A stretch of DNA of 64,000 bases, taken from assembly GCF_000420745.1 (NCBI RefSeq), contig NZ_ATVN01000008.1, positions 100,102-164,101 of the forward strand, given 5' to 3'. The DNA comes from Pseudorhodobacter ferrugineus DSM 5888. GTDB lineage: Bacteria; Pseudomonadota; Alphaproteobacteria; Rhodobacterales; Rhodobacteraceae. The notes below the pieces were generated by a model. That model was not told the origin of the DNA, did no database searches, and was given only the letters and a program-made list of their open reading frames with translations. Made by a program: the position numbers and the translations under genes. This document shows positions 35,426 to 44,661 of this stretch, piece after piece. The stretch's first letter is position 1, and each line of letters begins with the position of its first letter.

Positions 35426-36948
35426 AACGGCTTGTCCTGATCCTTGGTGATCAATTGACCCCCGATATTGCAGCCCTAAAGGCGGCGGATCCCGCCCGCG
35501 ATATCGTCGTCATGGCCGAGGTGCGGGCCGAAGGCACCTATGCCCCGCACCATCCGCAAAAGATTGCGTTGATCCTGACCGCGATGCGCAAATTCGCAGT
35601 GCAGTTGCGCAAAGCAGGCTGGCAAGTCGCCTATTCTAGGCTGGATGATCCTGATAACAGCCACACCATCACCGGCGAATGTTTGCGCCGGGCCACCGAA
35701 TTTGGCGCAAGCGAAATGCTGGCGACCCGCCCCGGCGAATGGCGGCTGATCGAGGCGCTGGAAGCGTTGCCCCTGAAAACCCATATGCTGGAAGATGACC
35801 GCTTTATCGCCAGCCATGCCGAGTTTGACGCGTGGCGCGAGGGGCGCAAACAGCTGCGGATGGAATGGTTTTACCGTGACATGCGCCGTAAAACCGGTCT
35901 GCTGATGGAGGGTGACAAACCCGTGGGCGGCCAATGGAACTATGATGCCGAAAACCGCAAACGCGCCAAGCCCGACCTGCTCCGCCCTAAACCACTGCGC
36001 TTTGAACCTGATGAGATGACCGAAGAGGTTTCAACGCTCGTCGAGGCGCAATTTCCCAAACATTTCGGTCGCTTGCGCCCGTTTCACTGGGCCACCGACA
36101 GGGCAGGGGCGTTGCAAGCGCTGGAGTATTTCACCACCCACAGCCTGCCGCGCTTTGGCGATGAACAAGATGCGATGCTGTCAGATGACAGCCTTTTGTC
36201 CCATTCCCTGCTGTCGCCCTATCTGAACATCGGCCTGCTGACCCCGATCGAGGTGTGCCAAGCGGCTGAAACTGCGTGGAAAACTGGCCGCGCCCCCTTG
36301 AACGCTGTCGAAGGATTTATCCGACAAATCATCGGCTGGCGTGAATTTGTGCGCGGTATCTATTTCAGCGAAGGCCCGGACTATATGACCCGCAACGCGC
36401 TGGGCCATACCCGCGATTTGCCGCCCCTCTATTGGGGTGCTGAAACACGCATGAACTGCCTGTCCCGTGCCGTGGCGCAAACCCGCGATCTGGCCTATGC
36501 TCACCATATTCAACGCCTTATGGTCACGGGCACTTTTGGCCTGATGGCGGGCGTCGACCCGGCCCATCTGCACGAATGGTATCTTGCGGTTTATATCGAT
36601 GCCTTTGAATGGGTCGAGGCACCGAATACCTTGGGGATGAGCCAGTTTGCCGATGGTGGGCTGCTGGGATCGAAACCCTATGCCGCGTCCGGTGCCTATA
36701 TCAACCGCATGTCGGATTATTGCGAGGGCTGTCAGTACAACGTCAAAGACCGTGTTGGCCCCAAGGCCTGCCCGTTTAACCTGCTGTTTTGGAACTTTGT
36801 CCATCGTCACCGTGATTTGCTGTCATCGAACCCGCGCATGGGGCAGATGGTGCGCACATGGGATAAGATGACGCCTGACCATCAAGCACAGGTTTTGACA
36901 GAATCGGCGGCGTTCTTGGCCCGCATGGATGGCGGCGAGTCCGTATAG
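35419..36948 (+). CDS. phrB: FeS-containing bacterial cryptochrome/(6-4) photolyase (PhrB/CryB-like)
   Basis: A 509-residue protein beginning LVLILGDQLTPDIAALKAAD, characteristic of the FeS-BCP photolyase clade. The FAD-binding alpha domain contains GWREFVRGIYF and LMVTGTFGLMAGVDP. Cysteines in MNCLSRA and in YCEGCQYN and KACPFN fit the four [4Fe-4S] ligands of this clade. Members in Agrobacterium (PhrB) repair (6-4) photoproducts and in Rhodobacter (CryB) act in light signalling; the sequence alone does not tell which applies. Confidence 0.88.
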   Translation: MVKRLVLILGDQLTPDIAALKAADPARDIVVMAEVRAEGTYAPHHPQKIALILTAMRKFAVQLRKAGWQVAYSRLDDPDNSHTITGECLRRATEFGASEMLATRPGEWRLIEALEALPLKTHMLEDDRFIASHAEFDAWREGRKQLRMEWFYRDMRRKTGLLMEGDKPVGGQWNYDAENRKRAKPDLLRPKPLRFEPDEMTEEVSTLVEAQFPKHFGRLRPFHWATDRAGALQALEYFTTHSLPRFGDEQDAMLSDDSLLSHSLLSPYLNIGLLTPIEVCQAAETAWKTGRAPLNAVEGFIRQIIGWREFVRGIYFSEGPDYMTRNALGHTRDLPPLYWGAETRMNCLSRAVAQTRDLAYAHHIQRLMVTGTFGLMAGVDPAHLHEWYLAVYIDAFEWVEAPNTLGMSQFADGGLLGSKPYAASGAYINRMSDYCEGCQYNVKDRVGPKACPFNLLFWNFVHRHRDLLSSNPRMGQMVRTWDKMTPDHQAQVLTESAAFLARMDGGESV

Positions 36949-36951
36949 CCG

Positions 36952-38406
36952 TTAGTTCCCTGCAGGGGCTACGGCAGGGTCCGCCCCCTCTGCCGGCGTA
37001 TCGGCAACGGCAGCCGGCGCGGGCCCTGTCAAAATCCCGTTTGTCCATTCGCCAGCGGTTTCTTGCCCCGTGGCATAGCGTAAAATGCCTTGGCCTTGGC
37101 GTTTGCCCGCAACAAACCCGCCGTCATAGCTGTCGCCATTGGCATAGGTGGCAACGCCGATACCGTCAATCACACCCGCTTTCCATTCCCCGACATAGCG
37201 AAAGCCATCGGCCATCACCACCTCGCCTTTGCCTTGGCGCTGTCCTGCCACAAAGCTACCGGTGTAGGTGCTGCCATCGGCATAGGTCGCAACCCCTTCG
37301 CCATCGCGCAAGCCTGCTTTCCAGTCGCCTTCATAGCGGTATCCATCCGGATAGCTGATCACGCCCTTGCCCTCGTACTGCGCCCCAACAAAATCGCCCT
37401 CGTACACCTGCCCATTGGCATAGGTCGCGCGGCCATTGCCCTCAATCACCCCCGCAACCCATGCGCCGTTATAGCTTGACCCGTCAGGGTATGTGATCTT
37501 GCCAATGCCGTTTGGCTGGTCATCCTTGAAAGCACCCGAATATACAGAGCCATCCGGATAGGTGACAGTGCCATTGCCCGCGATGTGACCATCAACCCAT
37601 TCCCCGTCATAAACATAGCCCTCGGGGCCATTGAACACACCTTTGCCGTGCCGCTTGTCGCCAAGAAAATCGCCGACATAGCGATCACCGCTGCCATAGG
37701 CTATACGGCCTTTGCCAACCCGTTCTCCGTTCACAAAGTCGCCTTCGTAAATGTCGCCATTGGGTTGCGTCAGCGTGCCGGTGCCGTTGATCTGGCCATC
37801 CGCCCAAGTGCCGGTATAGGTCAATCCGTCCGGCATGGTCAGCGTGCCAACCCCTTGGCGCTGGCCCTTTACCAGATCGCCGTCATAGGTGGCGCCGTCA
37901 GGATAGGTCACTTTGCCCTTTCCGTGCTTTTCGCCCGCGACCCAATCCCCGTCATAGCGGTAGCCATCGGCATTCGTGATCACCCCTTTGCCGCTGTGAA
38001 CCGCATCGACAAAGCTGCCGGTATAGGTGGACCCGTCCGTATAGGTCGCAACCCCTTCGCCTGCCATCCTGCCTGCGGCCCAATCGCCCTCATAAGTGCG
38101 GCTATCGGAATAGGTGATCTTGCCCCTTCCTTCGGGTTTGCCGGCAACAAAGTTACCCACATAAACCGATCCGTTCGGAAAGGTGGCCGTGCCAATGCCG
38201 CGAATTTCGCCGTCAACCCAATCCCCCGTATAGGAATAGCCATTTGGCAAAGTATAGGTGCCGGTCCCATGCTGGCGACCATCCTTGAACGTGCCCTCAT
38301 AAACAGACCCGTCATCATATTGCTTGGAAATCACACCGTCTTGGGCAAAGCTAGGAGCCGCAAGCATGGCCACAAGCGCAGCCCAACCCAAAAATGCGTG
38401 TGTCAC
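36952..38406 (-). CDS. exported MORN-repeat protein
   Basis: GTG 38404-38406, with AAAGGAAT upstream, gives 484 residues; the ATG upstream is less likely because it precedes a natural signal peptide (HAFLGWAALVAMLAAPSFAQ). After cleavage come 18 complete 23-residue MORN repeats (typical unit YPDGSVYSGAFKDDQPNGIGK) and one partial repeat. Aromatic positions tend to alternate DW and SF/NF, giving a 46-residue super-period. Function unknown; a surface or periplasmic scaffold is likely. Confidence 0.85.
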   Translation of the reverse strand: MTHAFLGWAALVAMLAAPSFAQDGVISKQYDDGSVYEGTFKDGRQHGTGTYTLPNGYSYTGDWVDGEIRGIGTATFPNGSVYVGNFVAGKPEGRGKITYSDSRTYEGDWAAGRMAGEGVATYTDGSTYTGSFVDAVHSGKGVITNADGYRYDGDWVAGEKHGKGKVTYPDGATYDGDLVKGQRQGVGTLTMPDGLTYTGTWADGQINGTGTLTQPNGDIYEGDFVNGERVGKGRIAYGSGDRYVGDFLGDKRHGKGVFNGPEGYVYDGEWVDGHIAGNGTVTYPDGSVYSGAFKDDQPNGIGKITYPDGSSYNGAWVAGVIEGNGRATYANGQVYEGDFVGAQYEGKGVISYPDGYRYEGDWKAGLRDGEGVATYADGSTYTGSFVAGQRQGKGEVVMADGFRYVGEWKAGVIDGIGVATYANGDSYDGGFVAGKRQGQGILRYATGQETAGEWTNGILTGPAPAAVADTPAEGADPAVAPAGN

Positions 38407-38614
38407 AGCGGTATTCCTTTGGCTCAAATATACAAGCGCCCTGCTCAGGGCAGCCCGATCCTTTTGCCAAAGCCTATCTGCCCGCCACCGCCCTGACAAG
38501 TTGGCAAAGCCACGGGTGATTGCGCGCGCATCCTCTTTCCCTCGCGCGTCAGTCTGTTAAACCTTTGCAGACCGCTGGGAAAACGACCTGCGGACCGCAG
38601 AAAAGGGACCGCCC

Positions 38615-40273
38615 ATGGCCGCTACATTTCGCCTGACTTTGGCACAGCTTAACCCCACCGTGGGCGCGATTGCCGCGAATGCTGAACAAGCCCGCTTTGC
38701 GTGGGAGGCCGGCAAAGCTGCAGGCGCGCAAATGGTGGCGCTGTCCGAAATGTTCATCACGGGATACCAGATACAGGATCTGGTCCAACGCCCGCGGTTC
38801 ATCGAGGATTCCTTGATGGCGATTGAGGGGCTGGCCAAGGCTTGCGCTGACGGCCCTGCCTTGGGCATCGGCGGGCCGCTGTTTCAGGCTGGGCGTCTTT
38901 ACAATGCCTATTTCATCCTGGAAAACGGCAAAATTGCAGCTACTGTGCTAAAGCATCATCTTCCCAATGATAGCGTTTTTGATGAAAAACGCTTGTATTC
39001 CTCGGCGGATGTGAATGGCCCTTACCGCGTCGGCCCTTTGCGCATTGGATCGCCGATTTGCGAAGACAGCTGGTACGCGGATGTCGCCGAAACCCATGCG
39101 GAATCTGGGGCCGAGATTTTGTTGGTCCCCAACGGCTCGCCCTATTACCGCGACAAATTGGCGGTGCGCCAAAACATCATGGTGGCCCGCGTGGTCGAAA
39201 CTGGCTTGCCATTGGTCTATCTGAATATGGTGGGGGGGCAGGACGATCAGGTGTTTGATGGTGCATCCTTTGTGCTGAACCCCGGTGGAAAACTGGCGGT
39301 GCAGATGCCCGCGTTTGAAACCGCGATCACGCATGTGGATTTCACAGAAACCCCCGATGGTTGGCGGGCCGAACAAGGTTCGCGCGTCAAACAGCCCGAC
39401 GCGTGGGAGGCCGATTATCACGCAATGGTGCTGTCCTTGCGCGACTATTTGGGCAAAACTGGCTTTAAAAAGGTGCTGCTGGGCATGTCTGGCGGTATTG
39501 ATTCGGCCGTTGTGGCCACCATAGCCGCCGATGCGATTGGCCCCGGAAACGTGCGCTGCGTGATGCTGCCGTCCGAATATACCTCGCAATCCAGCCTTGA
39601 TGACGCCAAGGATTGCGCGACCCGTATCGGCGCAAGCTATGATTTCGTGCCAATTGCCGAAGGGCGGGCTGCAATTACCAACACACTCGCGCCCCTGTTC
39701 GACGGCTTGAAACCCGACCTGACCGAGGAAAACATCCAATCCCGTCTGCGTGGCCTGCTGCTGATGGCCTTGTCGAACAAATTTGGCGAAATGCTGCTGA
39801 CCACGGGCAATAAATCCGAAGTGGCAGTCGGGTATTCAACCATCTACGGCGATATGGCGGGCGGTTATAATCCGATCAAAGACATGTATAAAACTCGCGT
39901 GTTTGAAACCTGCCGCTGGCGCAATGCCAATCACCGGCCTTGGATGATGGGCAACGCGGGCGAGGTGATCCCCCCACGTATCATCGACAAGCCCCCCACC
40001 GCCGAACTGCGCCCCGACCAGAAAGACGAAGACAGCCTGCCGCCCTATCCGGTGCTGGATGCCATATTGGAGGGCTTGGTCGACAATGACGTGTCGGTCA
40101 GCGATCTGGTTGCCGCGGGCTACGACCGTGACACGGTTAAAAAAGTAGAAAAACTGGTCTATCTATCTGAATACAAACGCTTCCAAGCGGCCCCAGGTAC
40201 GCGCCTGACCCGCCGCGCGTTCTGGCTCGATCGGCGCTATCCGATTGTGAACCGCTGGCGCGATGACAGCTAG
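38615..40273 (+). CDS. nadE: glutamine-dependent NAD+ synthetase
   Basis: A 552-residue enzyme amidating deamido-NAD with glutamine. The N-terminal nitrilase domain has the Glu in SEMFITGYQ, Lys in LKHHLPN and Cys in SPICEDSWYADV. The C-terminal ATP-pyrophosphatase domain has LLGMSGGIDSAVVAT and LLTTGNKSEVAVGY. Start ATG 38615 follows AAAAGGGACC. Length is typical. Confidence 0.94.
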   Translation: MAATFRLTLAQLNPTVGAIAANAEQARFAWEAGKAAGAQMVALSEMFITGYQIQDLVQRPRFIEDSLMAIEGLAKACADGPALGIGGPLFQAGRLYNAYFILENGKIAATVLKHHLPNDSVFDEKRLYSSADVNGPYRVGPLRIGSPICEDSWYADVAETHAESGAEILLVPNGSPYYRDKLAVRQNIMVARVVETGLPLVYLNMVGGQDDQVFDGASFVLNPGGKLAVQMPAFETAITHVDFTETPDGWRAEQGSRVKQPDAWEADYHAMVLSLRDYLGKTGFKKVLLGMSGGIDSAVVATIAADAIGPGNVRCVMLPSEYTSQSSLDDAKDCATRIGASYDFVPIAEGRAAITNTLAPLFDGLKPDLTEENIQSRLRGLLLMALSNKFGEMLLTTGNKSEVAVGYSTIYGDMAGGYNPIKDMYKTRVFETCRWRNANHRPWMMGNAGEVIPPRIIDKPPTAELRPDQKDEDSLPPYPVLDAILEGLVDNDVSVSDLVAAGYDRDTVKKVEKLVYLSEYKRFQAAPGTRLTRRAFWLDRRYPIVNRWRDDS

Positions 40274-40294
40274 GGAGGCCCTGTTAGCCTCTCC

Positions 40295-40429
40295 ATTTGC
40301 CCGAGGTGGATTTGAGCAGAGGTAGGGGCAAAGGGCGTGATCTCGGGGCGCGGATACGCCCTTGGGCGCTGGTTGTGGTCCCATAAGGCTGGCCTGCTTC
40401 ACGCTAACGCAAACCACCCTCGGGCCAAT
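40295..40429. repeat. long-range imperfect inverted repeat, MITE-like
   Basis: The arms 40295-40314 and 40410-40429 share GCCCGAGG and TGG-TTTG with about three differences over 20 bases and enclose about 95 bp. No ORF is visible inside. It lies between the convergent nadE and MBL genes. It could be a small nonautonomous element or a long bidirectional terminator stem. Confidence 0.5.
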
Positions 40430-40456
40430 GGCGGCCTGTCTGCGCAGCTTTGCAAA

Positions 40457-41383
40457 TCAGCCCATCATCAGCTGATAGCTGGCCGGTACATATTGGAATC
40501 CGTCACCGCGCGTTTCGACATAGCCCAAAGCCGGGAAGGGCATGTGATAGCCGATAAAGGGCACGCGGTCCGCAGCCAGCATGCCCAAGACCTTGCGCCG
40601 CGTTGCCGCCGCCGCCGCCTTGTCCATATCAAAGCGTACTTCCCAATCGGGATGAGCCAGCGACCAGACATAGTGGTTGGCAAGGTCCGCAATCAGCATC
40701 AGCTGCGCGCCGTCACTTTCCAGCATATAGCCCATATGGCCCGGTGTATGACCTGCCGCTGCCACTGCCGTAATGCCGCCCGAAACCGCGCCGCCATCAT
40801 CGACAAAGCTGATCTTGTCGTTTAATGGCCGGACATTTTTGTCAAATCCTTCATTAGCCGCACCCATCCAGTGGTTATGCTCAACCGCACCTGTCACATA
40901 GCGGGCATTGGCGAATGTGGGCGTGGTTTCGGTCATCAAGCCACCGATATGGTCGCCGTGCATATGGGTCAAAACAACCGTGTCGATCTGGTCACGGGTG
41001 TAGCCCGCGGCCGCCAGTGCCGCCGTGATGCCGGCTGCGTTCAGGCCAGTGTCAAACAAGACCAGCTCGGACCCTGTATTCACCACTGTCGGCGTGAAAA
41101 AGAACTGAGCCTTGTCTGTTGGCAAAAACGCCGCTTCGGACACCGCAGTAAAGTCGGCCGGATCAACGTTCAGGCCAAAAATCTCGGTCGGCTTTTCCAC
41201 GGTACGCGTTCCGGCAAGTAAAGCCGTCACCTCAAACCCGCCTAGTTTGAAGCGGTTGAACTGTGGGGTGGCCGCGCCTTTCATCTCGGCACCAGCATGG
41301 GCCATGCCTGTGATTGCGGGGGCAAATGGCAAGGCGGCGGCTGCGAGAAGGGCGTGGCGTCGGGAAATAAAAGGCGTCTTCAT
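40457..41383 (-). CDS. exported MBL-fold metallo-hydrolase
   Basis: A 308-residue protein from ATG 41381-41383 (GGAGAACC upstream). The start SRRHALLAAAALPFAPA looks like a Tat or Sec signal peptide. The metallo-beta-lactamase fold has LTHMHGDHIGGL and later His/Asp ligands (AAAGHTPGHMGY and MLIADLANHY). It is a periplasmic Zn-dependent hydrolase with unknown substrate; lactonases and beta-lactamase-like proteins share the fold. Confidence 0.87.
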   Translation of the reverse strand: MKTPFISRRHALLAAAALPFAPAITGMAHAGAEMKGAATPQFNRFKLGGFEVTALLAGTRTVEKPTEIFGLNVDPADFTAVSEAAFLPTDKAQFFFTPTVVNTGSELVLFDTGLNAAGITAALAAAGYTRDQIDTVVLTHMHGDHIGGLMTETTPTFANARYVTGAVEHNHWMGAANEGFDKNVRPLNDKISFVDDGGAVSGGITAVAAAGHTPGHMGYMLESDGAQLMLIADLANHYVWSLAHPDWEVRFDMDKAAAAATRRKVLGMLAADRVPFIGYHMPFPALGYVETRGDGFQYVPASYQLMMG

Positions 41384-41507
41384 CAAGGTTCTCCTGTTTC
41401 ACGGTTTCCTTAAATTAGAGCTCTGGAAAACCCTGTCCAGTCCCGCGCGCTGATATGGACAATTGCGGGCCCATGTGACAGATCAGCGGTGATCAGGAGA
41501 GCCTTAT

Positions 41508-42842
41508 ATGACCACGCGTCCCACTATCACCCGTTTCGCCCCGTCACCCACCGGGTTTATCCATGTCGGCAATCTTCGCACAGCCTTGATGAACTGGATG
41601 ATCGCCCGTAAATCGGGTGGCACGTTTATTCTGCGGTTGGATGACACCGATCAGGAACGCTCCAAACAGGAATATGCGGACGGGTTGATGGAAGACCTGG
41701 AATGGCTGGGCCTGACTTGGGACCGCGTGGAAAAGCAATCCTTGCGGATGGATCGCTACCGCGAGGCGGCCGAGGAATTGAAAGCCGCTGGTCGGTTTTA
41801 CGAGTGTTTCGAGTCGCCCACCGATCTGGACCTGAAGCGCAAAAAATTGCTGAACATGCACAAACCGCCGGTTTATGATCGGGCGTCTTTGCATTTGTCT
41901 GCGGCGGAAAAGGAAAAGCTGCGCGAAACCAATCCAGGGTATTGGCGGTTCTTGCTGGATCTCGAGCGGATCGAATGGCCGGACGGAATTTTGGGGCCAG
42001 TGTCGATTGATGCGGCCTCGGTGTCCGATCCGGTGCTTATTCGAGGCGATGGGCAGGTACTTTACACCTTTGCCTCGTCGGTTGATGATATTGATATGGG
42101 CGTCACCTTTATCGTGCGGGGCGCGGATCATGTGACCAACACTGCCACCCAAATTCAGATCATGAAGGCGATGGGTGGTACCCCGCCTGATTTCGCCCAC
42201 CATTCCCTTTTGACCGGCCCGCAGGGTGAGGCGCTGTCAAAACGGTTGGGAACGCTTTCCTTGCGCGACCTGCGGGCCCAAGGGGTCGAGCCGCTGGCTT
42301 TGCTGTCTTTGATGGCGCGGTTGGGGTCTTCTAAGCCCGTTGAACTGGCGGGCAGCCATCAGGAATTGATGGACGGGTTCGATATCGGCAGCTTTGGGTC
42401 GGCGCCCACAAAATTCGATAAAGACGACCTTTTCCCCCTGACCCGTGCCTATGTTCAAGGCCTGCCGTTTGATGCGGTGGCGGATCGGATCGCGGATTTG
42501 GGCGTGCCAAAAGACCTGCAAGACGGGTTCTGGCGGGTGGCCAAAGGGAACATTACGGTTTTGAATGAACTTGAAGGCTGGTGGCAGCTTTTCCGTGACG
42601 GGGCCGAGCCGTTGATTGATGAAGAAGACCGCGAATTTGTGGCGCAGGCCGTGGCGATGCTGCCCGAAATGCCGTTCGGACCCGATACGTGGAAAGACTG
42701 GACCGGGGCGGTAAAAGAGGCAACGGGTCGCAAAGGAAAAGGCCTGTTCATGCCGCTGAGAAAGGCACTGACAGGGCAGGAACATGGGCCGGAAATGACC
42801 GATGTGATGCCTTTGCTTCAGGTGGTGCGGGCCAAGGGCTGA
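41508..42842 (+). CDS. gltX: glutamyl-tRNA synthetase
   Basis: A 444-residue class I synthetase. The HIGH motif is in APSPTGFIHVGNLRTALMNW, and the KMSKS-like loop in GPQGEALSKRLGTLSLRDL. DDTDQERSKQEYADGLMEDL is the typical tRNA-binding stretch. Length and motifs suggest the shorter GltX found beside a second copy in many alphaproteobacteria; whether it charges tRNA(Gln) too is unknown. Confidence 0.93.
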   Translation: MTTRPTITRFAPSPTGFIHVGNLRTALMNWMIARKSGGTFILRLDDTDQERSKQEYADGLMEDLEWLGLTWDRVEKQSLRMDRYREAAEELKAAGRFYECFESPTDLDLKRKKLLNMHKPPVYDRASLHLSAAEKEKLRETNPGYWRFLLDLERIEWPDGILGPVSIDAASVSDPVLIRGDGQVLYTFASSVDDIDMGVTFIVRGADHVTNTATQIQIMKAMGGTPPDFAHHSLLTGPQGEALSKRLGTLSLRDLRAQGVEPLALLSLMARLGSSKPVELAGSHQELMDGFDIGSFGSAPTKFDKDDLFPLTRAYVQGLPFDAVADRIADLGVPKDLQDGFWRVAKGNITVLNELEGWWQLFRDGAEPLIDEEDREFVAQAVAMLPEMPFGPDTWKDWTGAVKEATGRKGKGLFMPLRKALTGQEHGPEMTDVMPLLQVVRAKG

Positions 42843-42882
42843 CCCGAGCAGGGGGCCGTTTTGCCCCCGTTTTTCGGGCTTT
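42843..42882 (+). terminator. intrinsic terminator of gltX
   Basis: GGGGGC (42851-42856) pairs with GCCCCC (42863-42868), framed by CCCGA/TCGGG, with TTTTT runs immediately after the stem. It begins at the gltX stop. Confidence 0.85.
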
Positions 42883-43395
42883 TTCCGAAGATGCCCGCAC
42901 GCGGACATTTGTTTAACCTACTGATTTAAAAGAGTAAGACAATTTTTGTTAACTTGATTTTAAGGTTTGTACGCGGGTGAGGGGCGGGCTGTGTGCTGCG
43001 CCGTAAACGCGGCCTGCGAATGTTGCAGGGCTGGGCCCGCTTTATGACACAGCCACCTGTCCGCGCGGTCCATTTCTTGGACATATTCTGTATGTCTGCA
43101 CGCCTTTGAAGCAGGGTCAAAAAAGGCAGGTCCACTTGAACACGGACGCAAACGGGTAGAAAAACCAAGACCACTTCACGCCTATGTGAAACTTTGTCAG
43201 CCAACAAAGTTTGTTCATAATTCAGCCTTGTGATTGGGGGCGGCGTATCGCGCCAAACGGAATAACTTTTATCGGGACCGCGCCCAAAAAGATCGCGCCC
43301 AAAAAGTCTGGGGTCAAAACGTCTTTTTTCGCGGGGTTGGCAAACCGGGTTGGACGGTTTAAATTTGAAGAAATCCCTTAATGTCCGGAGATAAC
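42883..43395. other. long intergenic region with repeats and a CtrA-like site
   Basis: This 513-bp gap between gltX and the DUF2059 gene has no convincing ORF. TTAA-N7-TTAA at 42949-42963 matches the CtrA box consensus. AAACTTTGT (43189-43197) and ACAAAGTTT (43204-43212) form a 9-bp inverted repeat. A 15-bp unit containing CGCGCCCAAAAAG is repeated twice near 43277-43308. A promoter for the downstream gene is expected here. Confidence 0.5.
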
Positions 43396-44268
43396 ATGTG
43401 TTTTCGTAAAAGAATGTGGTCTTGGGCTTTGGTGGCCGTCTTGAGCGTTTCAGGGCAAGGTTTTGCCTCTCCTGTAATTTTGGCGCAGAGCCCGTCGGGG
43501 GAGGTGGGCGCTGTCGAAACCTTGGTGGAGACGCTTAAAATCGCCGATGTGATCGAGGTCATGCAGCTCGAAGGGCTGAGCTATGGCGCAGAGATGGAGC
43601 AAGAGCTGTTTGCGGGGCAAGGCGGGGCCAGTTGGACAGCAGTGGTCGGCCTGATTTATGACAGGCCCACGATGCAATCGCGGTTTGACGATGCTTTTGC
43701 CGAGCAGTTGACGGGACGCGAAAAGGATCTGCCTGCGATGCAGGCGTTTTTCGGGGCGGATCTGGGGCAGCGGATTTTGGCGCTGGAAGTTGAGGCGCGG
43801 CGGTCCCTGATGGATCAGGCGGTCGAGGATGCGGCCAAGGCGCTGGTTGAGGATATGATGGCCGAGGCCGCGCCGCGGATTGATGGATTGCGGGCGTTTT
43901 CGGAAGCTAATGACCTGATCGAGATGAATATATCGGGCGCTTTGAATTCAAATCTCGCATTTTTTCAAGGCATGGACGAGGTCAGCGGGCCGGACCCGGA
44001 CATGACCCAAGAAGACATGCTGATGACGGTTTGGGGGCAAGAGCCAGAAATCCGCGCCGAGACGGAAGCCTGGATTTACCCTTATCTTTCGCTGGCCTAT
44101 GGGCCGCTTTCGGATGAGGAATTGGCGGCCTATATTGCCTTTTCGAAAACCGAGCCGGGGCAGGTTTTGAACGCCGCCCTTTTCGGGGCGTTTGAGGTGG
44201 TTTTTTCGACGATTTCGCGGGATTTGGGCCGGGCTGCGGCCAAGCAAATGATGGGGCAAGATCTCTGA
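43396..44268 (+). CDS. exported DUF2059 family protein
   Basis: ATG 43396, preceded by GGAG, gives 290 residues; an earlier ATG at 43381 lacks a ribosome site. A signal peptide ends near GQGFASPVI. The mature protein is helical and acidic, and the C-terminal YIAFSKTEPGQVLNAALFGAF fits DUF2059. Function unknown; periplasmic location likely. Confidence 0.75.
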   Translation: MCFRKRMWSWALVAVLSVSGQGFASPVILAQSPSGEVGAVETLVETLKIADVIEVMQLEGLSYGAEMEQELFAGQGGASWTAVVGLIYDRPTMQSRFDDAFAEQLTGREKDLPAMQAFFGADLGQRILALEVEARRSLMDQAVEDAAKALVEDMMAEAAPRIDGLRAFSEANDLIEMNISGALNSNLAFFQGMDEVSGPDPDMTQEDMLMTVWGQEPEIRAETEAWIYPYLSLAYGPLSDEELAAYIAFSKTEPGQVLNAALFGAFEVVFSTISRDLGRAAAKQMMGQDL

Positions 44269-44661
44269 TACGCTGGCTTGTCCACGGGGTGTTCGCGCGC
44301 GGACATTTTAGTAACGATCTGTAATTGCAGTGAATTCATGTTTTTGTTTACGGAATATTAACCTGCGTTTTCGGGGGTGCGGTGGGTTGGCACCCACCCT
44401 ACGCTTAAGGCCTTGGGGGCTGTTCCTTGGGGCGTAAGTGGGGTGAGTATTTTTGCAAAGGTGAAATAGGGGGCTTGTGGGGTGATCTTGCGTGGGGCCT
44501 TTTAATTTGTCTGTGTCATGAGCGGCGATATGTGATGGTTGGAGATGGGGCGGACGACAGACCGCCCGTTTTTGAGCGAAATTTCTGCTGATCTAAGGTG
44601 TGGCGCGGCTGGCGCGGCTGGATCTGGGGCATGGTCAACCTGAGGCTTAGGGGTGCGGGTT
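44269..44661. other. intergenic region with hairpin and repeat motif copy D
   Basis: About 390 bp without a gene. GGTGGGT (44381-44387) pairs with ACCCACC (44392-44398). GAGTATTTTTGCAAAGGTG at 44445-44463 is a copy of the 3'-flank repeat. CGCGGACATTT near 44298 repeats a word at 42900, upstream of the DUF2059 gene. The region is likely the 3' end of the DUF2059 transcript and the edge of acquired DNA. Confidence 0.45.

Noticed and set aside
43381..43395. ATG 43381 as the DUF2059 start
   Set aside because: GGAG sits between it and ATG 43396, which directly begins the signal peptide.
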